Positions 22,735 through 31,638 of a stretch of DNA of 43,245 bases are shown here, in pieces. Origin of the DNA: Curtobacterium sp. A7_M15 (GTDB lineage Bacteria > Actinomycetota > Actinomycetes > Actinomycetales > Microbacteriaceae); the NCBI RefSeq assembly GCF_030705415.1, contig NZ_JAUZED010000017.1, positions 1 to 43,245 of the forward strand. The letters are read 5' to 3'. A program made the translations under genes and the position numbers. The first letter of the stretch is position 1. Every line of letters starts with the position of its first letter. Under the pieces are notes generated by a model. It worked only from the letters and a program-made list of their open reading frames with translations, was not told where the DNA came from and made no database searches.

Positions 22735-23373
22735 TCAGACCGCCGCGGCCTCCGAGACGGCCGCACGCAGTTCCGCCGCCGCGGCTGCGACGTCGTCCGC
22801 ACTGTAGATGGCGCTCCCGGCGACGGCGATGATCGCTCCGGACGCCTGCACGGCCGCGATCGACGACGCGTTCACGCCACCCGCGATCGAGAAGGGGACA
22901 CCGGACGCCTCGCCGGCCTCGAGCAGCGTGGCGAAGGTGAAGCCCTCCTCGGCCTGCTCGTCGAGCCCCGCGTGCACCTCGACGAACTGCGCGCCGAGGG
23001 CGACGACCTCGCGGGCGCGAGCGGCCTTGTCGTCCACGCCGATCAGGTCGACGACGACGCCCTTGCCGTGCTGCTCGGCGGCGGCGACGGCCCCGCGGAT
23101 GGTGGAGTCGCCGGCGACACCGAGCACCGTGACCAGGTCGGCCCCCGCGGCGAACGCGATGTCCGCCTCGAGCTGGCCGGCGTCCATCGTCTTGAGGTCG
23201 GCGAACACGGTCTTGTCCGGGTGCGCCTCTTTCATCGCGGTGATGACGGAGAGGCCGGCGCTCTTGATGAGCGGCGTGCCGAGCTCGAGGACGTCGACGC
23301 TCGGAGCGGCCTTCGCGGCGAGGTCGAGCGCGGCCTCGGTGGTGAGGGTGTCGATGGCGAACTGGATCTGCAT
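22735..23373 (-). CDS. hxlA: 3-hexulose-6-phosphate synthase
   Basis: This 212-residue TIM-barrel enzyme condenses formaldehyde with ribulose 5-phosphate. Signatures of the orotidine-decarboxylase-like superfamily are IQFAIDTLTTEAALDLA, VFADLKTMDAGQLEADIAFA (catalytic Asp-x-Lys-x-x-Asp), and VEVHAGLDEQAEEG. The length is typical of the monofunctional enzyme. GAAAGG lies 7 nt before the ATG at 23373. It follows the isomerase gene by 11 bp, giving the two-step RuMP formaldehyde fixation or detoxification module. No methanol or methylamine oxidation gene is in the window, so detoxification is more likely than growth on C1 compounds. Confidence 0.95.
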   Translation of the reverse strand: MQIQFAIDTLTTEAALDLAAKAAPSVDVLELGTPLIKSAGLSVITAMKEAHPDKTVFADLKTMDAGQLEADIAFAAGADLVTVLGVAGDSTIRGAVAAAEQHGKGVVVDLIGVDDKAARAREVVALGAQFVEVHAGLDEQAEEGFTFATLLEAGEASGVPFSIAGGVNASSIAAVQASGAIIAVAGSAIYSADDVAAAAAELRAAVSEAAAV

Positions 23374-23384
23374 GGGTGTGCCTT

Positions 23385-23945
23385 TCACTCGAGGTTGGCG
23401 TGGCTGGGCCACAGGTCGTCGGCGGAGCGTCCGCTCCGGGTCCAGAGGGCGTGGAAGAGCGCGTCGCCGAGCAGGACCACGGCCTGCTCGAAGCGGCTGC
23501 CCGCGTACTGCTCGGAGGCGCTGCCCGACCGGTCCGTCTTCGTCGCGGCGGGGACGACGAGGGTGACGGCGGCGAGCGCACCGAGCGGCGAGTCGTCGGT
23601 CGTCGACACGGCGAGCACGTCGGCGCCGACGTCGACCGCGGTGCGCGCCGCCTGGACGATGCCGGTGGTGGTCCCCGAGCCGCTCGCGACGAGCAGGACG
23701 TCTCCCCTCCGGACGGCCGGCGTCGTCACCTCGCCGACGACGTGCACGGCGAGTCCGAGGTGCATGAGCCGCATGGCCGTCATCCGGAGCGCGAGGCCGG
23801 AGCGGCCGGCCCCGTGGACGAACACGCGCTCGGCACCGCTGAGCAGGTCGAGCGCGGCGTCGGTGTCGCCCCGCACGGTCTCGGCGAGGTCGGCGGACTC
23901 GTGGACGATCAGGGCGAGGGCGTCGGTCACGGTGGCAGCGGGCAC
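23385..23945 (-). CDS. hxlB: 6-phospho-3-hexuloisomerase (SIS domain)
   Basis: This 186-residue SIS-domain isomerase converts hexulose 6-phosphate to fructose 6-phosphate. The sugar-phosphate-binding segment RVFVHGAGRSGLALRMTAM is at about residues 40-58. VASGSGTTTGIVQAA (around residue 87) and the C-terminal FEQAVVLLGDALFHALW are typical. The GTG at 23945 has only a close CGGAG; the in-frame GTG five codons later is an alternative start. Paired with the synthase at 22735 and divergent from the LuxR-type regulator that probably controls both. Confidence 0.93.
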   Translation of the reverse strand: MPAATVTDALALIVHESADLAETVRGDTDAALDLLSGAERVFVHGAGRSGLALRMTAMRLMHLGLAVHVVGEVTTPAVRRGDVLLVASGSGTTTGIVQAARTAVDVGADVLAVSTTDDSPLGALAAVTLVVPAATKTDRSGSASEQYAGSRFEQAVVLLGDALFHALWTRSGRSADDLWPSHANLE

Positions 23946-24018
23946 GGCTCCGATCGTGGTCCGGGCGCGGGTCCGTCGCCGCTACCCGACACGGCGGGGT
24001 TCCCGTCCGATCGGGTGG

Positions 24019-24036
24019 CCCCACCCGCTCGGGTGG
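24019..24036. promoter_or_regulatory. nested palindrome in the hxlB/regulator divergent promoter
   Basis: CCACCCG-CT-CGGGTGG (24021-24036) is a perfect 7-bp inverted repeat. With the preceding GGGTGG at 24013-24018, three alternating half-sites occur. It lies about 27 nt upstream of the regulator start, between its -35 and -10 positions. It is a likely operator for the LuxR-type protein. Confidence 0.6.
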
Positions 24037-24042
24037 GAGTCG

Positions 24043-24048
24043 TACGGT
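24043..24048 (+). promoter_or_regulatory. -10 box of leaderless LuxR-type regulator gene
   Basis: TACGGT is followed by 7 nt and the GTG at 24056. Confidence 0.75.
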
Positions 24049-24055
24049 TGGTCGC

Positions 24056-24928
24056 GTGACCGACAGAGCGCGCGACGACGGGACGGCCACCGGGTCGGTC
24101 GACCAGGAGGCGCGGCGCGACCCCGCGGGACGCCTCGCCGCCGCCGACCACGCGCGGACGGTCGCGGAGCAGGCGGACCGGCACGCGCTCACCCTCGAGT
24201 CCGTGCTCGCCGTGCTCCGGTCGCCGCGGGTCGGCGACGCGGCAGCCCGTGCCGAGGCCGTCGAGATCGCCTCGGCGGCGCTCGTCGACCTCCGGACCGT
24301 GACGGACCGGCAGCGCGGAGCCCTGCTCGAACCGGTCACCGGGGCGTTCTCGCGGCTCCGCGCCGACCTCCGTCCGCTCGTCCGGTTCGGCGACCTCGAC
24401 GTGCAGTTCGTCGAACCGCCCGCGACCGGTCGGGCACTCCCCGGCGACGTCGCCCACAGCGCCCGGGCGATCGTGCGGACGGCGGTGCTCGCCCTGGTGG
24501 ACGAGGGTGCTGCGCGTCGCGTCCGCATCCAGTGGGACTGCGACGGACGGAACCTGCTCATGCAGCTCCGCGACGACGGAGCCGGAACGCTCGACGCGCA
24601 CGACGACACGGTGCGGCCGATCGCCGAGCGGGTCGCGGCCCTCGACGGCGACCTGCACGTGGCGTCCACGGCGGGCTGGGGCTCCGTGCTCGACATCGCC
24701 ATCCCGCTCGACCCGCCGGCGGGGACACCGGTGTCGTCGGAGGCGTCCGACCTCACGCCTCGCGAGCAGGACGTGCTGCGGCTCGTCGCCACCGGGATCG
24801 GCAACCGGGAGATCGCCGACGGCCTCGGGATCAGCCCGAACACGGTGAAGTACCACGTGGCGAACCTGCTCCGGAAGCTCGGCGCGCGGACGCGGGCGGA
24901 GCTCGCCGCGGTCAGTTCCCGGGCCTGA
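24056..24928 (+). CDS. one-component regulator: degenerate HATPase domain plus LuxR HTH
   Basis: This 290-residue protein looks like a collapsed NarL-type two-component pair. Residues 30-115 are helical. Residues 115-220 resemble a histidine-kinase ATPase domain, with a G1-like box DDGAG (173-177) and a G2-like box GWGSVLDIAIPL (207-218), but no clear Asn of the N box and no phospho-accepting His. Residues 230-290 are a LuxR helix-turn-helix (LTPREQDVLRLVATGIGNRE, ISPNTVKYHVANLLRKLGA). It diverges from the formaldehyde-fixing pair and is their likely regulator. The ligand, possibly a nucleotide, is unknown. The CCGCGCCTCC motif also falls in its variable N-terminus. Confidence 0.85.
   Translation: MTDRARDDGTATGSVDQEARRDPAGRLAAADHARTVAEQADRHALTLESVLAVLRSPRVGDAAARAEAVEIASAALVDLRTVTDRQRGALLEPVTGAFSRLRADLRPLVRFGDLDVQFVEPPATGRALPGDVAHSARAIVRTAVLALVDEGAARRVRIQWDCDGRNLLMQLRDDGAGTLDAHDDTVRPIAERVAALDGDLHVASTAGWGSVLDIAIPLDPPAGTPVSSEASDLTPREQDVLRLVATGIGNREIADGLGISPNTVKYHVANLLRKLGARTRAELAAVSSRA
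24106..24115 (-). repeat. CCGCGCCTCC motif, copy in variable N-terminus of the regulator
   Basis: This exact copy lies in the first 20 codons of the regulator, encoding QEARRD-type residues in an unconserved region. Confidence 0.6.
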
Positions 24929-24930
24929 GG

Positions 24931-24956
24931 ACCGCCGGGGTCAGCCAGCCGGCGGT
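24931..24956. terminator. bidirectional hairpin between convergent regulator genes
   Basis: ACCGCCGG (24931-24938) and CCGGCGGT (24949-24956) make a perfect 8-bp stem with a 10-nt loop. It starts 2 nt after the LuxR-type stop and includes the XRE gene stop. Confidence 0.65.
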
Positions 24957-25486
24957 GTCCGGGTACCCGTCTCGGTACCGCTCGGGGCGCTGTTCCCCGT
25001 ACCGCGTGCGCTCGTGGTGCTCGCGAGCGGGTACCGGCGGTCGAGTCGCGGCCCGACGACCGAGTCGAGCAGGAAGCGTCCTGCCAGGCGCCCGACGGCC
25101 CAGTACCCGCCGACGGCGACGAAGACGAGCGGGGACCAGACCCGGAGCACGACGAGCAGCGCGGTCGCGATGCCGAACCCCACGCCGATCGCGGAGTACA
25201 GCGACCAGAAGCCCGCGACCGCCCGGTCGCGAGCCGCCTGGTCGGCCGCCGTCCGCTCGTCGAGCCCACGCACGGCCGGGTCCAGCCCGGACGGCTCCTC
25301 GCCGGCGAACAGGTCGCGGACGGGCACCTCCAGCGCACGGGCGAGGGCGCTCAGCGTCTCGAGGCTCGCGTCCTTGCCGCCCTCGAGCCGTTGGACGGTC
25401 CGGACGGCGATCCCGCTCGCCTCGGCGAGCCGTTCCTGCGTCCAGCCTCGTTCTCGCCGCAGTGCAGCGATCCGCATCTCGTTCAT
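24941..25486 (-). CDS. XRE-family regulator with two membrane segments
   Basis: This 181-residue protein has an N-terminal Cro/CI helix-turn-helix (residues 4-60: RIAALRRERGWTQERLAEAS, RTVQRLEGGKDASLETLSAL). A charged linker follows, then two hydrophobic segments (about 92-116 and 118-140: FWSLYSAIGVGFGIATALLV, VFVAVGGYWAVGRLAGRFLL) and a low-complexity tail. It is therefore a membrane-tethered DNA-binding protein of the 2TM type. Target genes are unknown. The ATG at 25486 lies 6 nt after a TAGGCT -10 box. It sits next to the end of the kdp operon but reads separately. Confidence 0.85.
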   Translation of the reverse strand: MNEMRIAALRRERGWTQERLAEASGIAVRTVQRLEGGKDASLETLSALARALEVPVRDLFAGEEPSGLDPAVRGLDERTAADQAARDRAVAGFWSLYSAIGVGFGIATALLVVLRVWSPLVFVAVGGYWAVGRLAGRFLLDSVVGPRLDRRYPLASTTSARGTGNSAPSGTETGTRTPPAG

Positions 25487-25492
25487 GCCCCG

Positions 25493-25498
25493 AGCCTA
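25493..25498 (-). promoter_or_regulatory. -10 box of leaderless XRE gene
   Basis: TAGGCT on the minus strand is 6 nt before the ATG at 25486. Confidence 0.75.
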
Positions 25499-25511
25499 GG
25501 AACCGGACGGG

Positions 25512-25611
25512 CGAGACCACCACGACAGGGACCCGCCACGTCCCCGACAGCGACCCGTCACGTGCACGACTGCGCTCGTCACGTCCACGACGGGCTCGTC
25601 ACGCACGCGGG
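25512..25611. repeat. degenerate ~21-bp tandem repeats between kdpE and the XRE gene
   Basis: Units start at 25556, 25577 and 25597 with CGTCACG, at 25534 with CGCCACGT, and weakly at 25512. Spacings are 22, 22, 21 and 20 bp, close to two helical turns. The core is CG(T/C)CACGT-C-CGAC. The array runs from the last codons of kdpE to just upstream of the XRE promoter. Confidence 0.7.
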
Positions 25612-26297
25612 CTGAACCGGTAGCCCATGCCCGACTCGGTCACCAGGTACCGCGGGTGCGCCGGGTCCGGCTCGAGCTTGCGCCGCAGCTGCGCCATGTA
25701 CAGCCGCAGGTACCCGGAGTCGTTGCCGTGCGACGGACCCCACACCTCGGTGAGGAGCATCTCGCGCGTCATGAGCCGGTCCGGGTTCGTCACGAGGACC
25801 TCGAGGAGCCGCCACTCGGTCGGGGTGAGCCGGATCGCGGGACCGGTCGGCGGAGTGACCTGCTTCGCGACGAGGTCGACGACGAGGTCGCCGACCGCCA
25901 CGGTGGGTGCACCGCCGGCGGACGCGGCGACGGCTGCCTGCCGTCGCCCGAGCGCCCGGAGCCGGGCGAGGAGCTCGTCCATCTGGAACGGCTTCGTCAC
26001 GTAGTCGTCGGCCCCGGCGTCGAGCGCGTCGACCTTGTCGGACGAGTCGGTGCGGCCGGAGAGCACGAGCACCGGGACCTGCGTCCAGGCCCGGAGCCCC
26101 TCGAGCACGCCGATGCCGTCCAGCCGTGGCATCCCGAGGTCGAGCAGGACGAGGTCGGGACGCTCGGTGATCACTGCGTCGAGCGCGGCACGACCGTCAC
26201 GGGCGGTGACGACGTCGTAGCCGCGGGCCGCGAGGGTGACGGCGAGCGCCCGGACGAGCTGGGCGTCGTCGTCGGCGATGAGGACCTTCGTGCTCAC
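25599..26297 (-). CDS. kdpE: response regulator KdpE
   Basis: This 232-residue OmpR-type response regulator has a receiver domain with Asp53 as the phosphorylation site (LVLLDLGMPRLDG) and the conserved Lys in DDYVTKPFQMDEL. The winged-helix domain includes LTPTEWRLLEVLVTNPDRLM and DSGYLRLYMAQLRRKLEPDP, then RYLVTESGMGYRF. It activates the kdp potassium-uptake genes when phosphorylated by KdpD. Its GTG overlaps the kdpD stop by 4 bp (GTGA). Only the last part of a longer open frame is real. Confidence 0.96.
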   Translation of the reverse strand: MSTKVLIADDDAQLVRALAVTLAARGYDVVTARDGRAALDAVITERPDLVLLDLGMPRLDGIGVLEGLRAWTQVPVLVLSGRTDSSDKVDALDAGADDYVTKPFQMDELLARLRALGRRQAAVAASAGGAPTVAVGDLVVDLVAKQVTPPTGPAIRLTPTEWRLLEVLVTNPDRLMTREMLLTEVWGPSHGNDSGYLRLYMAQLRRKLEPDPAHPRYLVTESGMGYRFSPRA

Positions 26298-28786
26298 AGG
26301 ACCGACACCCCCACGTGTCCGGCGATCGGCAGCCGCACGACGACGGTGAGTCCGCCGCCCGGGGTGTCGTCGACCTCGATGGTGCCGCCCATGCCCTCGG
26401 TGAACCCGCGGGCCAGCGCCAGTCCGAGTCCGAGTCCGGTGTCGTTGTCGGTGTCGCCGAGGCGCTGGAACGGCTGGAACACCTCGCCGCGGCGGTCCTC
26501 CGGGATGCCCGGCCCGTGGTCGGCCACGCGCAGCTCCACCCCGCCGCCGAACGCGCTCGCGGCGATGCGGACCCGGGTGCCCTCGGGGGCGTACCGCACG
26601 GCGTTGGCGAGCAGGTTCACGACGACACGCTGCAGCAGGACGGCGTCGGCGAGCACCGGCGGGAGGTCGGCCGGCAGGTCGAGGTCGACGTCGTCCGGAC
26701 CGAGTTCGAGTTCGTCGAGCGCGGGGGCGACCACCGTCTCGAGGGCGAGCGGCACCGGCCTCACGGCGAGCACCCCGGCCTGCACGCGGCTGACGTCCAG
26801 CAGGTCGGCCAACAGCACCGCCAGCTGTCGCAGGCTCTCGTCGGCGGTGGCGAGCAGCGCCTCCCGGTCGTCCGTCGACAACTCGATGTCCGACGCCCGC
26901 AGCGTCTGGACGGCCGCCGAGGCGGCTGCGATCGGTCGCCGCACGTCGTGGCCGACGGCCGCGAGGATCGCGCTCCGCACGCGGTCTGCCGCCGCGATGC
27001 GCTCGGCGTCGACGGCGGCGCGGGTGAGGTCGCGGTGTTCGACCGCGGCGTCGAGCTGCTGCTCGACGACGCGCAGCAGTCGACGCTGGGTCGGGTCGTC
27101 GGGGGCGCCCGCGAACTCGAGGACGGCGCCGGACGGGAGGGACGTGGCCGCGTCCGGCGTCCCGTCGAACACCCCGGACGTGGCCGGCACCTCGTCGCCC
27201 TGCCGGATCCGGACGCCGGTGAAGCCGAACGCCTCGCGGGTGCGGTCGAGCAGCGCCTGCAGGGCGTCGTCGCCGCGCAGCACGCTGCCCGCGATGCCCA
27301 TCAGCAGCCCCGACTCCGCTGCGGCGCGCCGGGCAGCACGGGACCGCCGTGCCGAACGGTCCACGACGAAGCTCACGAGCACGGCACTGATGACGTACAT
27401 GACCAGGGCGACCAGGTGCCACGGCTGCTGCACCGTGACCATGTGCAGGGGTTGCACGAAGAAGAAGTCCAGGCTCAGCCCGGACAGCACGGCGGCGAAG
27501 ACGGCCGGCCACATCCCGCCGACGAGCGCCACCACGAGCACGAGCAGCTGGTAGGCGAGCACGTCCACGGTGATCGAGTCGGGGTCGGTGCTGAACGACA
27601 GCAACCAGGTCAGCAGCGGCCCGGCGACGAGCGAGAGCGCGAAGGCGGCGACGATGCGCCCGCGGGACAGGCTGCCGCCGAGCTTCGGCAGGGCGAAGCC
27701 GCCGCCGGCGCGCTCGTGGGTGACGACGTGGACGTCGATGTCGCCGGACTCACGGATGACGGTGTTGCCGATGCCCGGACCGGTCATCGCCGCCGCGATG
27801 CGACTGCGACGGCTCACACCGATGACGATCTGCGTGGCGTCGATCGACTTCGCGAACCGCACCAGGGTCGTTGGCACATCGTCGCCGACCACCTGGTGGT
27901 ACGTCCCGCCGAGCTGTTCGAGCAGGGCGCGCTGCTTCCCGAGCGCTCCCGGGTGGCGCTCGCGGAGGCCGTCGTTCGTCGTGACGTGCACCGCCGCGAG
28001 CTCGCCGCCGGCACTCCGCGCGGCGATCCGGGCACCCCGGCGCAGCAGTGTCTCCCCCTCGGGGCCGCCGGTCAGTGCGACGAGGACGCGTTCCCGGGTC
28101 TCCCACCGGTGGTCGATGCCGTGCTCGGCTCGGTAGGCCTTGAGCGCGTCGTCGACCTCGTCGGCGAGCCAGAGCAGGGCGATCTCGCGGAGGGCGGTGA
28201 GGTTGCCGAGCCGGAAGTAGTTCGACAGTGCCGCGTCGATCCGGCTCGCCGGGTAGACGAGCCCGTCCGACAGCCGCTCGCGCAGCGCCGCGGGGGCGAG
28301 GTCCACCACCTCGATCTGGTCCGCCTGGCGCACCACGGCGTCCGGCACGGTCTCGCGCTGGACGGTGCCGGTGATCTCGCGGACGACGTCGCCGAGGGAC
28401 TGCATGTGCTGGATGTTCACGGTGCTCACGACGGAGATCCCGGCGGCGAGCAGGTCCTCGACGTCCTGCCACCGCTTCTCGTGGCGGCCGTCGGGGGCGT
28501 TCGTGTGGGCGAGTTCGTCGACGAGGGCGATGTCGGGCCGGCGCGCGAGGACGGCGTCGAGGTCCATGTCGTCGAGCGTCACGCCGCGGTGCTCGACGAT
28601 CCGGCGCGGCACGACCTCGAGGCCGTGCACGAGCGCGGCGGTGGCGGCGCGCTCGTGGGTCTCGACGACGGCGACGACCACGTCGCGCCCCTCGGCGCGC
28701 AGTCGGTGCCCTTCTTCGAGCATCGTGAACGTCTTGCCGACACCGGGCGCCGCACCGAGCAGGACCCGTAGCTTCCCGCGCTTCAC
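26294..28786 (-). CDS. kdpD: potassium sensor histidine kinase KdpD
   Basis: This 830-residue sensor kinase has the full KdpD layout. The N-terminal KdpD domain has Walker A GAAPGVGKT (residues 11-19). A USP domain lies at about 230-360 (VLVALTGGPEGETLLRRGAR). Four membrane helices span about 378-476. A GAF-like region is at 495-585. The kinase core has phospho-accepting His613 in AAVGHDVRRPIA, then N box LANAVRYAPEG and G boxes DHGPGIPED and GLGLGLA. It senses low potassium or osmotic stress and phosphorylates KdpE. It begins after a 121-bp gap holding a large hairpin, so kdpDE may be expressed differently from kdpFABC. Confidence 0.97.
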   Translation of the reverse strand: MKRGKLRVLLGAAPGVGKTFTMLEEGHRLRAEGRDVVVAVVETHERAATAALVHGLEVVPRRIVEHRGVTLDDMDLDAVLARRPDIALVDELAHTNAPDGRHEKRWQDVEDLLAAGISVVSTVNIQHMQSLGDVVREITGTVQRETVPDAVVRQADQIEVVDLAPAALRERLSDGLVYPASRIDAALSNYFRLGNLTALREIALLWLADEVDDALKAYRAEHGIDHRWETRERVLVALTGGPEGETLLRRGARIAARSAGGELAAVHVTTNDGLRERHPGALGKQRALLEQLGGTYHQVVGDDVPTTLVRFAKSIDATQIVIGVSRRSRIAAAMTGPGIGNTVIRESGDIDVHVVTHERAGGGFALPKLGGSLSRGRIVAAFALSLVAGPLLTWLLSFSTDPDSITVDVLAYQLLVLVVALVGGMWPAVFAAVLSGLSLDFFFVQPLHMVTVQQPWHLVALVMYVISAVLVSFVVDRSARRSRAARRAAAESGLLMGIAGSVLRGDDALQALLDRTREAFGFTGVRIRQGDEVPATSGVFDGTPDAATSLPSGAVLEFAGAPDDPTQRRLLRVVEQQLDAAVEHRDLTRAAVDAERIAAADRVRSAILAAVGHDVRRPIAAASAAVQTLRASDIELSTDDREALLATADESLRQLAVLLADLLDVSRVQAGVLAVRPVPLALETVVAPALDELELGPDDVDLDLPADLPPVLADAVLLQRVVVNLLANAVRYAPEGTRVRIAASAFGGGVELRVADHGPGIPEDRRGEVFQPFQRLGDTDNDTGLGLGLALARGFTEGMGGTIEVDDTPGGGLTVVVRLPIAGHVGVSVL

Positions 28787-28820
28787 GTGCCCATCCTCTC
28801 GCGTCCGAGCGGTGCAGGCA

Positions 28821-28892
28821 GCGCCCGCACGACCGAAGTCCGTCCGGACCGCGGTTCCGCGCGGTTCGAGGTGACTCCGGTCGTGCGGGAGC
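28821..28892 (-). promoter_or_regulatory. nested hairpin between kdpC and kdpD
   Basis: The outer arms 28821-28840 and 28873-28892 match at 18 of 20 positions, one mismatch becoming a G-U pair in the kdp mRNA. The 32-nt loop holds a second stem, ACCGCG/CGCGGT (28848-28853, 28860-28865). It sits in the only large gap of the operon and may terminate, attenuate or process the transcript. Confidence 0.75.
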
Positions 28893-28907
28893 GATCCGCG
28901 CCACGGG

Positions 28908-29513
28908 TCACGCCGACGCCTTCGCGAGCGCCAGGTTCAGCTCGAGGACGTTGACGACGGGCTCGCCGAGGAACCCGAGCTGCCGAGCCTCGGTGTGCTG
29001 TTCCACGAGCGTCCGGACGGCCGACTCGGACATCCCCCGCGCCGACGCCACCCGGGCGACCTGTTGCATCGCGTACTCGGGGCTGATGTCCGGGTCGAGG
29101 CCGGAGCCCGACGCGGTGACCGCGTCCGCGGGGACCTCGCTGACGGGGACGCCGTCGGCCTTCGCGATCGCCTCCTGACGCTCCTGGATCGCCTTGACGA
29201 GGTCGGGGTTGTTCGGCCCGAGGTTCGACCCGCTCGATGCGTTCGCGTCGTAGCCCTTCTCGCCCGCGGCACTCGGACGGGACTGGAACCACCGGGCTGC
29301 GGAGGGCCCGTCGAACGATTGACCGATCAGGGAGGACCCGACGACCTTCCCGTCAGAGGACGTGACCATCGAGCCGTCGGCCTGGTCGTGGAAGGCCGCC
29401 TGGCCGACACCCCACACCGCGAGCGGGTAGGCGACGCCCAGGACGACGGTGCAGAGGAGGGTGAGGCGGACGGCCACACCGGCGGAACGGAAGGTTGTAC
29501 GTGCAGAAGCCAT
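28908..29513 (-). CDS. kdpC: KdpC subunit of the K+-transporting ATPase
   Basis: This 201-residue single-pass membrane subunit of KdpFABC assists potassium binding by the complex. It has one N-terminal transmembrane segment (VRLTLLCTVVLGVAYPLAVW, about residues 15-35). The family motifs GSSLIGQSF, FQSRPSAAG, SGSNLGPNNPDL, VPADAVTASGSGLDPDISPE and LGFLGEPVVNVLELNLAL are all present. The ATG at 29513 is 2 bp from the kdpB stop. Confidence 0.96.
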   Translation of the reverse strand: MASARTTFRSAGVAVRLTLLCTVVLGVAYPLAVWGVGQAAFHDQADGSMVTSSDGKVVGSSLIGQSFDGPSAARWFQSRPSAAGEKGYDANASSGSNLGPNNPDLVKAIQERQEAIAKADGVPVSEVPADAVTASGSGLDPDISPEYAMQQVARVASARGMSESAVRTLVEQHTEARQLGFLGEPVVNVLELNLALAKASA

Positions 29514-29515
29514 GA

Positions 29516-31609
29516 CTAGAACCCCGGGATGAGACCGACGACGAGGTCGATCAGCTTGATGCCGATGAAGGGGACGACCACGCCGCCGAGCCCGTAGAGG
29601 AGCAGGTTGCGGCCGAGGATCGACGAGGCCGATGCAGCGCGGTACGTGACGCCGCGCAGCGACAGCGGGATGAGCGCCACGATGACGAGCGCGTTGAAGA
29701 TCACGGCCGACAGGATCGCGGACGACGGGCTGTGCAGGCCCATGACGTTCAGCGCCGCGAGCCCCGGGAACGCCAGCTGGAACATAACCGGGATGATCGC
29801 GAAGTACTTCGCGACGTCGTTGGCGATCGAGAACGTGGTGAGCGCGCCGCGGGTGATGAGCAGCTGCTTGCCGATCCGGACGACGTCGATGAGCTTGGTC
29901 GGGTCGGAGTCGAGGTCGACCATGTTGCCCGCCTCCTTCGCCGCCGTCGTGCCGGTGTTCATCGCGACGCCGACGTCCGCCTGCGCCAGGGCCGGGGCGT
30001 CGTTCGTGCCGTCGCCGGTCATCGCGACGAGGTTGCCGCCCTCCTGCTCCTTGCGGATGAGGGCGAGCTTGTCCTCGGGGGTGGCCTCGGCGAGGAAGTC
30101 GTCGACGCCGGCCTCGGCGGCGATGGCCTTCGCGGTGCGCGGGTTGTCGCCCGTGATCATGACCGTCCGGATGCCCATCTCGCGGAGCTGCGCGAACCGC
30201 GCGGACATGCCGTCCTTCACGACGTCCTTGAGGTGCACGACGCCGAGCAGGTCGACGGCGCCACCGGGCGCGCGGCGGGCGACGACGAGCGGGGTGCCGC
30301 CCTGGTCGGAGACCTCGGCCACGGTGGCGTCGATCGCGGCGGTGACGGCCGGGTCGGCTGCCCCGGCCCACAGGAGCACCGCAGCCGCAGCACCCTTCCG
30401 GACCTCCGTGCCGTCGGTCAGGTCGAGGCCGGACATGCGGGTCTGCGCGGTGAAGGGCACCTCGACCGCTCCGGTCGGCTTCAGGGTCGTGACGCCGGAG
30501 GACTCCGCCAGCTCGACGATCGAGCGACCCTCGGGCGTGCTGTCCGCGGCCGACGACAGCGCCGCAGCCTCCATGAGCTCCGGCTCGGTGACACCGGGCA
30601 CCGGCACGACGCGGGACGCCCGGCGGTTGCCGTACGTGATCGTGCCGGTCTTGTCGAGCAGCAGGGTCGTGATGTCACCGGCTGCCTCGACCGCACGGCC
30701 GGACATCGCGAGCACGTTGTGCTGCACGAGGCGGTCCATGCCGGCGATGCCGATGGCCGAGAGCAGCGCCCCGATGGTGGTCGGGATGAGGCAGACGAGC
30801 AGGGCGATGAGCACCGGGATGCTCACGGTCGCGCCGACCAGACCGGCGATGGGCTGCATCGTGAGGCACACGATCACGAAGACGATCGACAGCGACGCGA
30901 GCAGGATGTTCAGCGCGATCTCGTTCGGCGTCTTCTGGCGTGCGGCGCCCTCGACGAGCCGGATCATCCGGTCGATGAAGGTCTCACCGGGGGTCGACGT
31001 GATGCGCACGACGATCCGGTCCGAGAGCACCCGGGTGCCGCCGGTGACGGCACTCCGGTCGCCGCCGGACTCGCGGATGACCGGAGCGGACTCACCCGTC
31101 ACGGCCGACTCGTCGACGGACGCGATGCCGTCGACGACGTCGCCGTCACCCGGGATCACCTCGCCGGCGACCACCACGACGACGTCGCCCTTGGCGAGGT
31201 CGACGGACGCGACCTCCTCGGTCGCGTTGCGGGTGGCGGCCGGGTCCGCGGTGTCGTACCCGAGCACCCGCCGCGCGGTCGTGGTCGACCGCGTCTTGCG
31301 GAGGGTGTCGGCCTGCGCCTTGCCGCGGCCCTCGGCCACGGACTCCGCCAGGTTCGCGAAGCCCACCGTCAGCCAGAGCCACACGGCGATCGCGACGGTG
31401 AAGGCGGACGGCTCGACGAACAGCGAGACGGTGGTGAGCGCGGCGCCGACCTCGACGATGAACATGACGGGGTTGCGCCACATGAGACGCGGGTCGAGCT
31501 TGCGCAGGGCACCCGGCAGACCCGCCGCCAGCTGGCGGGGTCCGAAGGCGGACGAGGTGGTCGGCCTGGAGGCGCTGGTCGCCTCGGGCGCGGAGGTCGC
31601 GGTGGTCAT
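29516..31609 (-). CDS. kdpB: KdpB, ATP-hydrolysing subunit
   Basis: This 697-residue P-type ATPase energises potassium uptake by KdpFABC. The phosphorylated Asp319 is in [15 protein letters not shown], the actuator-domain TGES is at 171-174, and the hinge [16 protein letters not shown] is intact. The start chosen is the ATG at 31609, because AAGGA lies 6-7 nt upstream. The ATG at 31642, which overlaps the kdpA stop by 4 bp, would add 11 residues and is also plausible by coupling. Confidence 0.96.
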   Translation of the reverse strand: MTTATSAPEATSASRPTTSSAFGPRQLAAGLPGALRKLDPRLMWRNPVMFIVEVGAALTTVSLFVEPSAFTVAIAVWLWLTVGFANLAESVAEGRGKAQADTLRKTRSTTTARRVLGYDTADPAATRNATEEVASVDLAKGDVVVVVAGEVIPGDGDVVDGIASVDESAVTGESAPVIRESGGDRSAVTGGTRVLSDRIVVRITSTPGETFIDRMIRLVEGAARQKTPNEIALNILLASLSIVFVIVCLTMQPIAGLVGATVSIPVLIALLVCLIPTTIGALLSAIGIAGMDRLVQHNVLAMSGRAVEAAGDITTLLLDKTGTITYGNRRASRVVPVPGVTEPELMEAAALSSAADSTPEGRSIVELAESSGVTTLKPTGAVEVPFTAQTRMSGLDLTDGTEVRKGAAAAVLLWAGAADPAVTAAIDATVAEVSDQGGTPLVVARRAPGGAVDLLGVVHLKDVVKDGMSARFAQLREMGIRTVMITGDNPRTAKAIAAEAGVDDFLAEATPEDKLALIRKEQEGGNLVAMTGDGTNDAPALAQADVGVAMNTGTTAAKEAGNMVDLDSDPTKLIDVVRIGKQLLITRGALTTFSIANDVAKYFAIIPVMFQLAFPGLAALNVMGLHSPSSAILSAVIFNALVIVALIPLSLRGVTYRAASASSILGRNLLLYGLGGVVVPFIGIKLIDLVVGLIPGF

Positions 31610-31638
31610 GGAGTTGTCCTTGGACGTCGACGGGGCGT

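Noticed and set aside
22171..25623. 1150-residue plus-strand open frame and its long minus-strand counterpart
   Set aside because: Real genes (hxlA, hxlB, the LuxR-type and XRE regulators) occupy this region in other frames with clear motifs and promoters.
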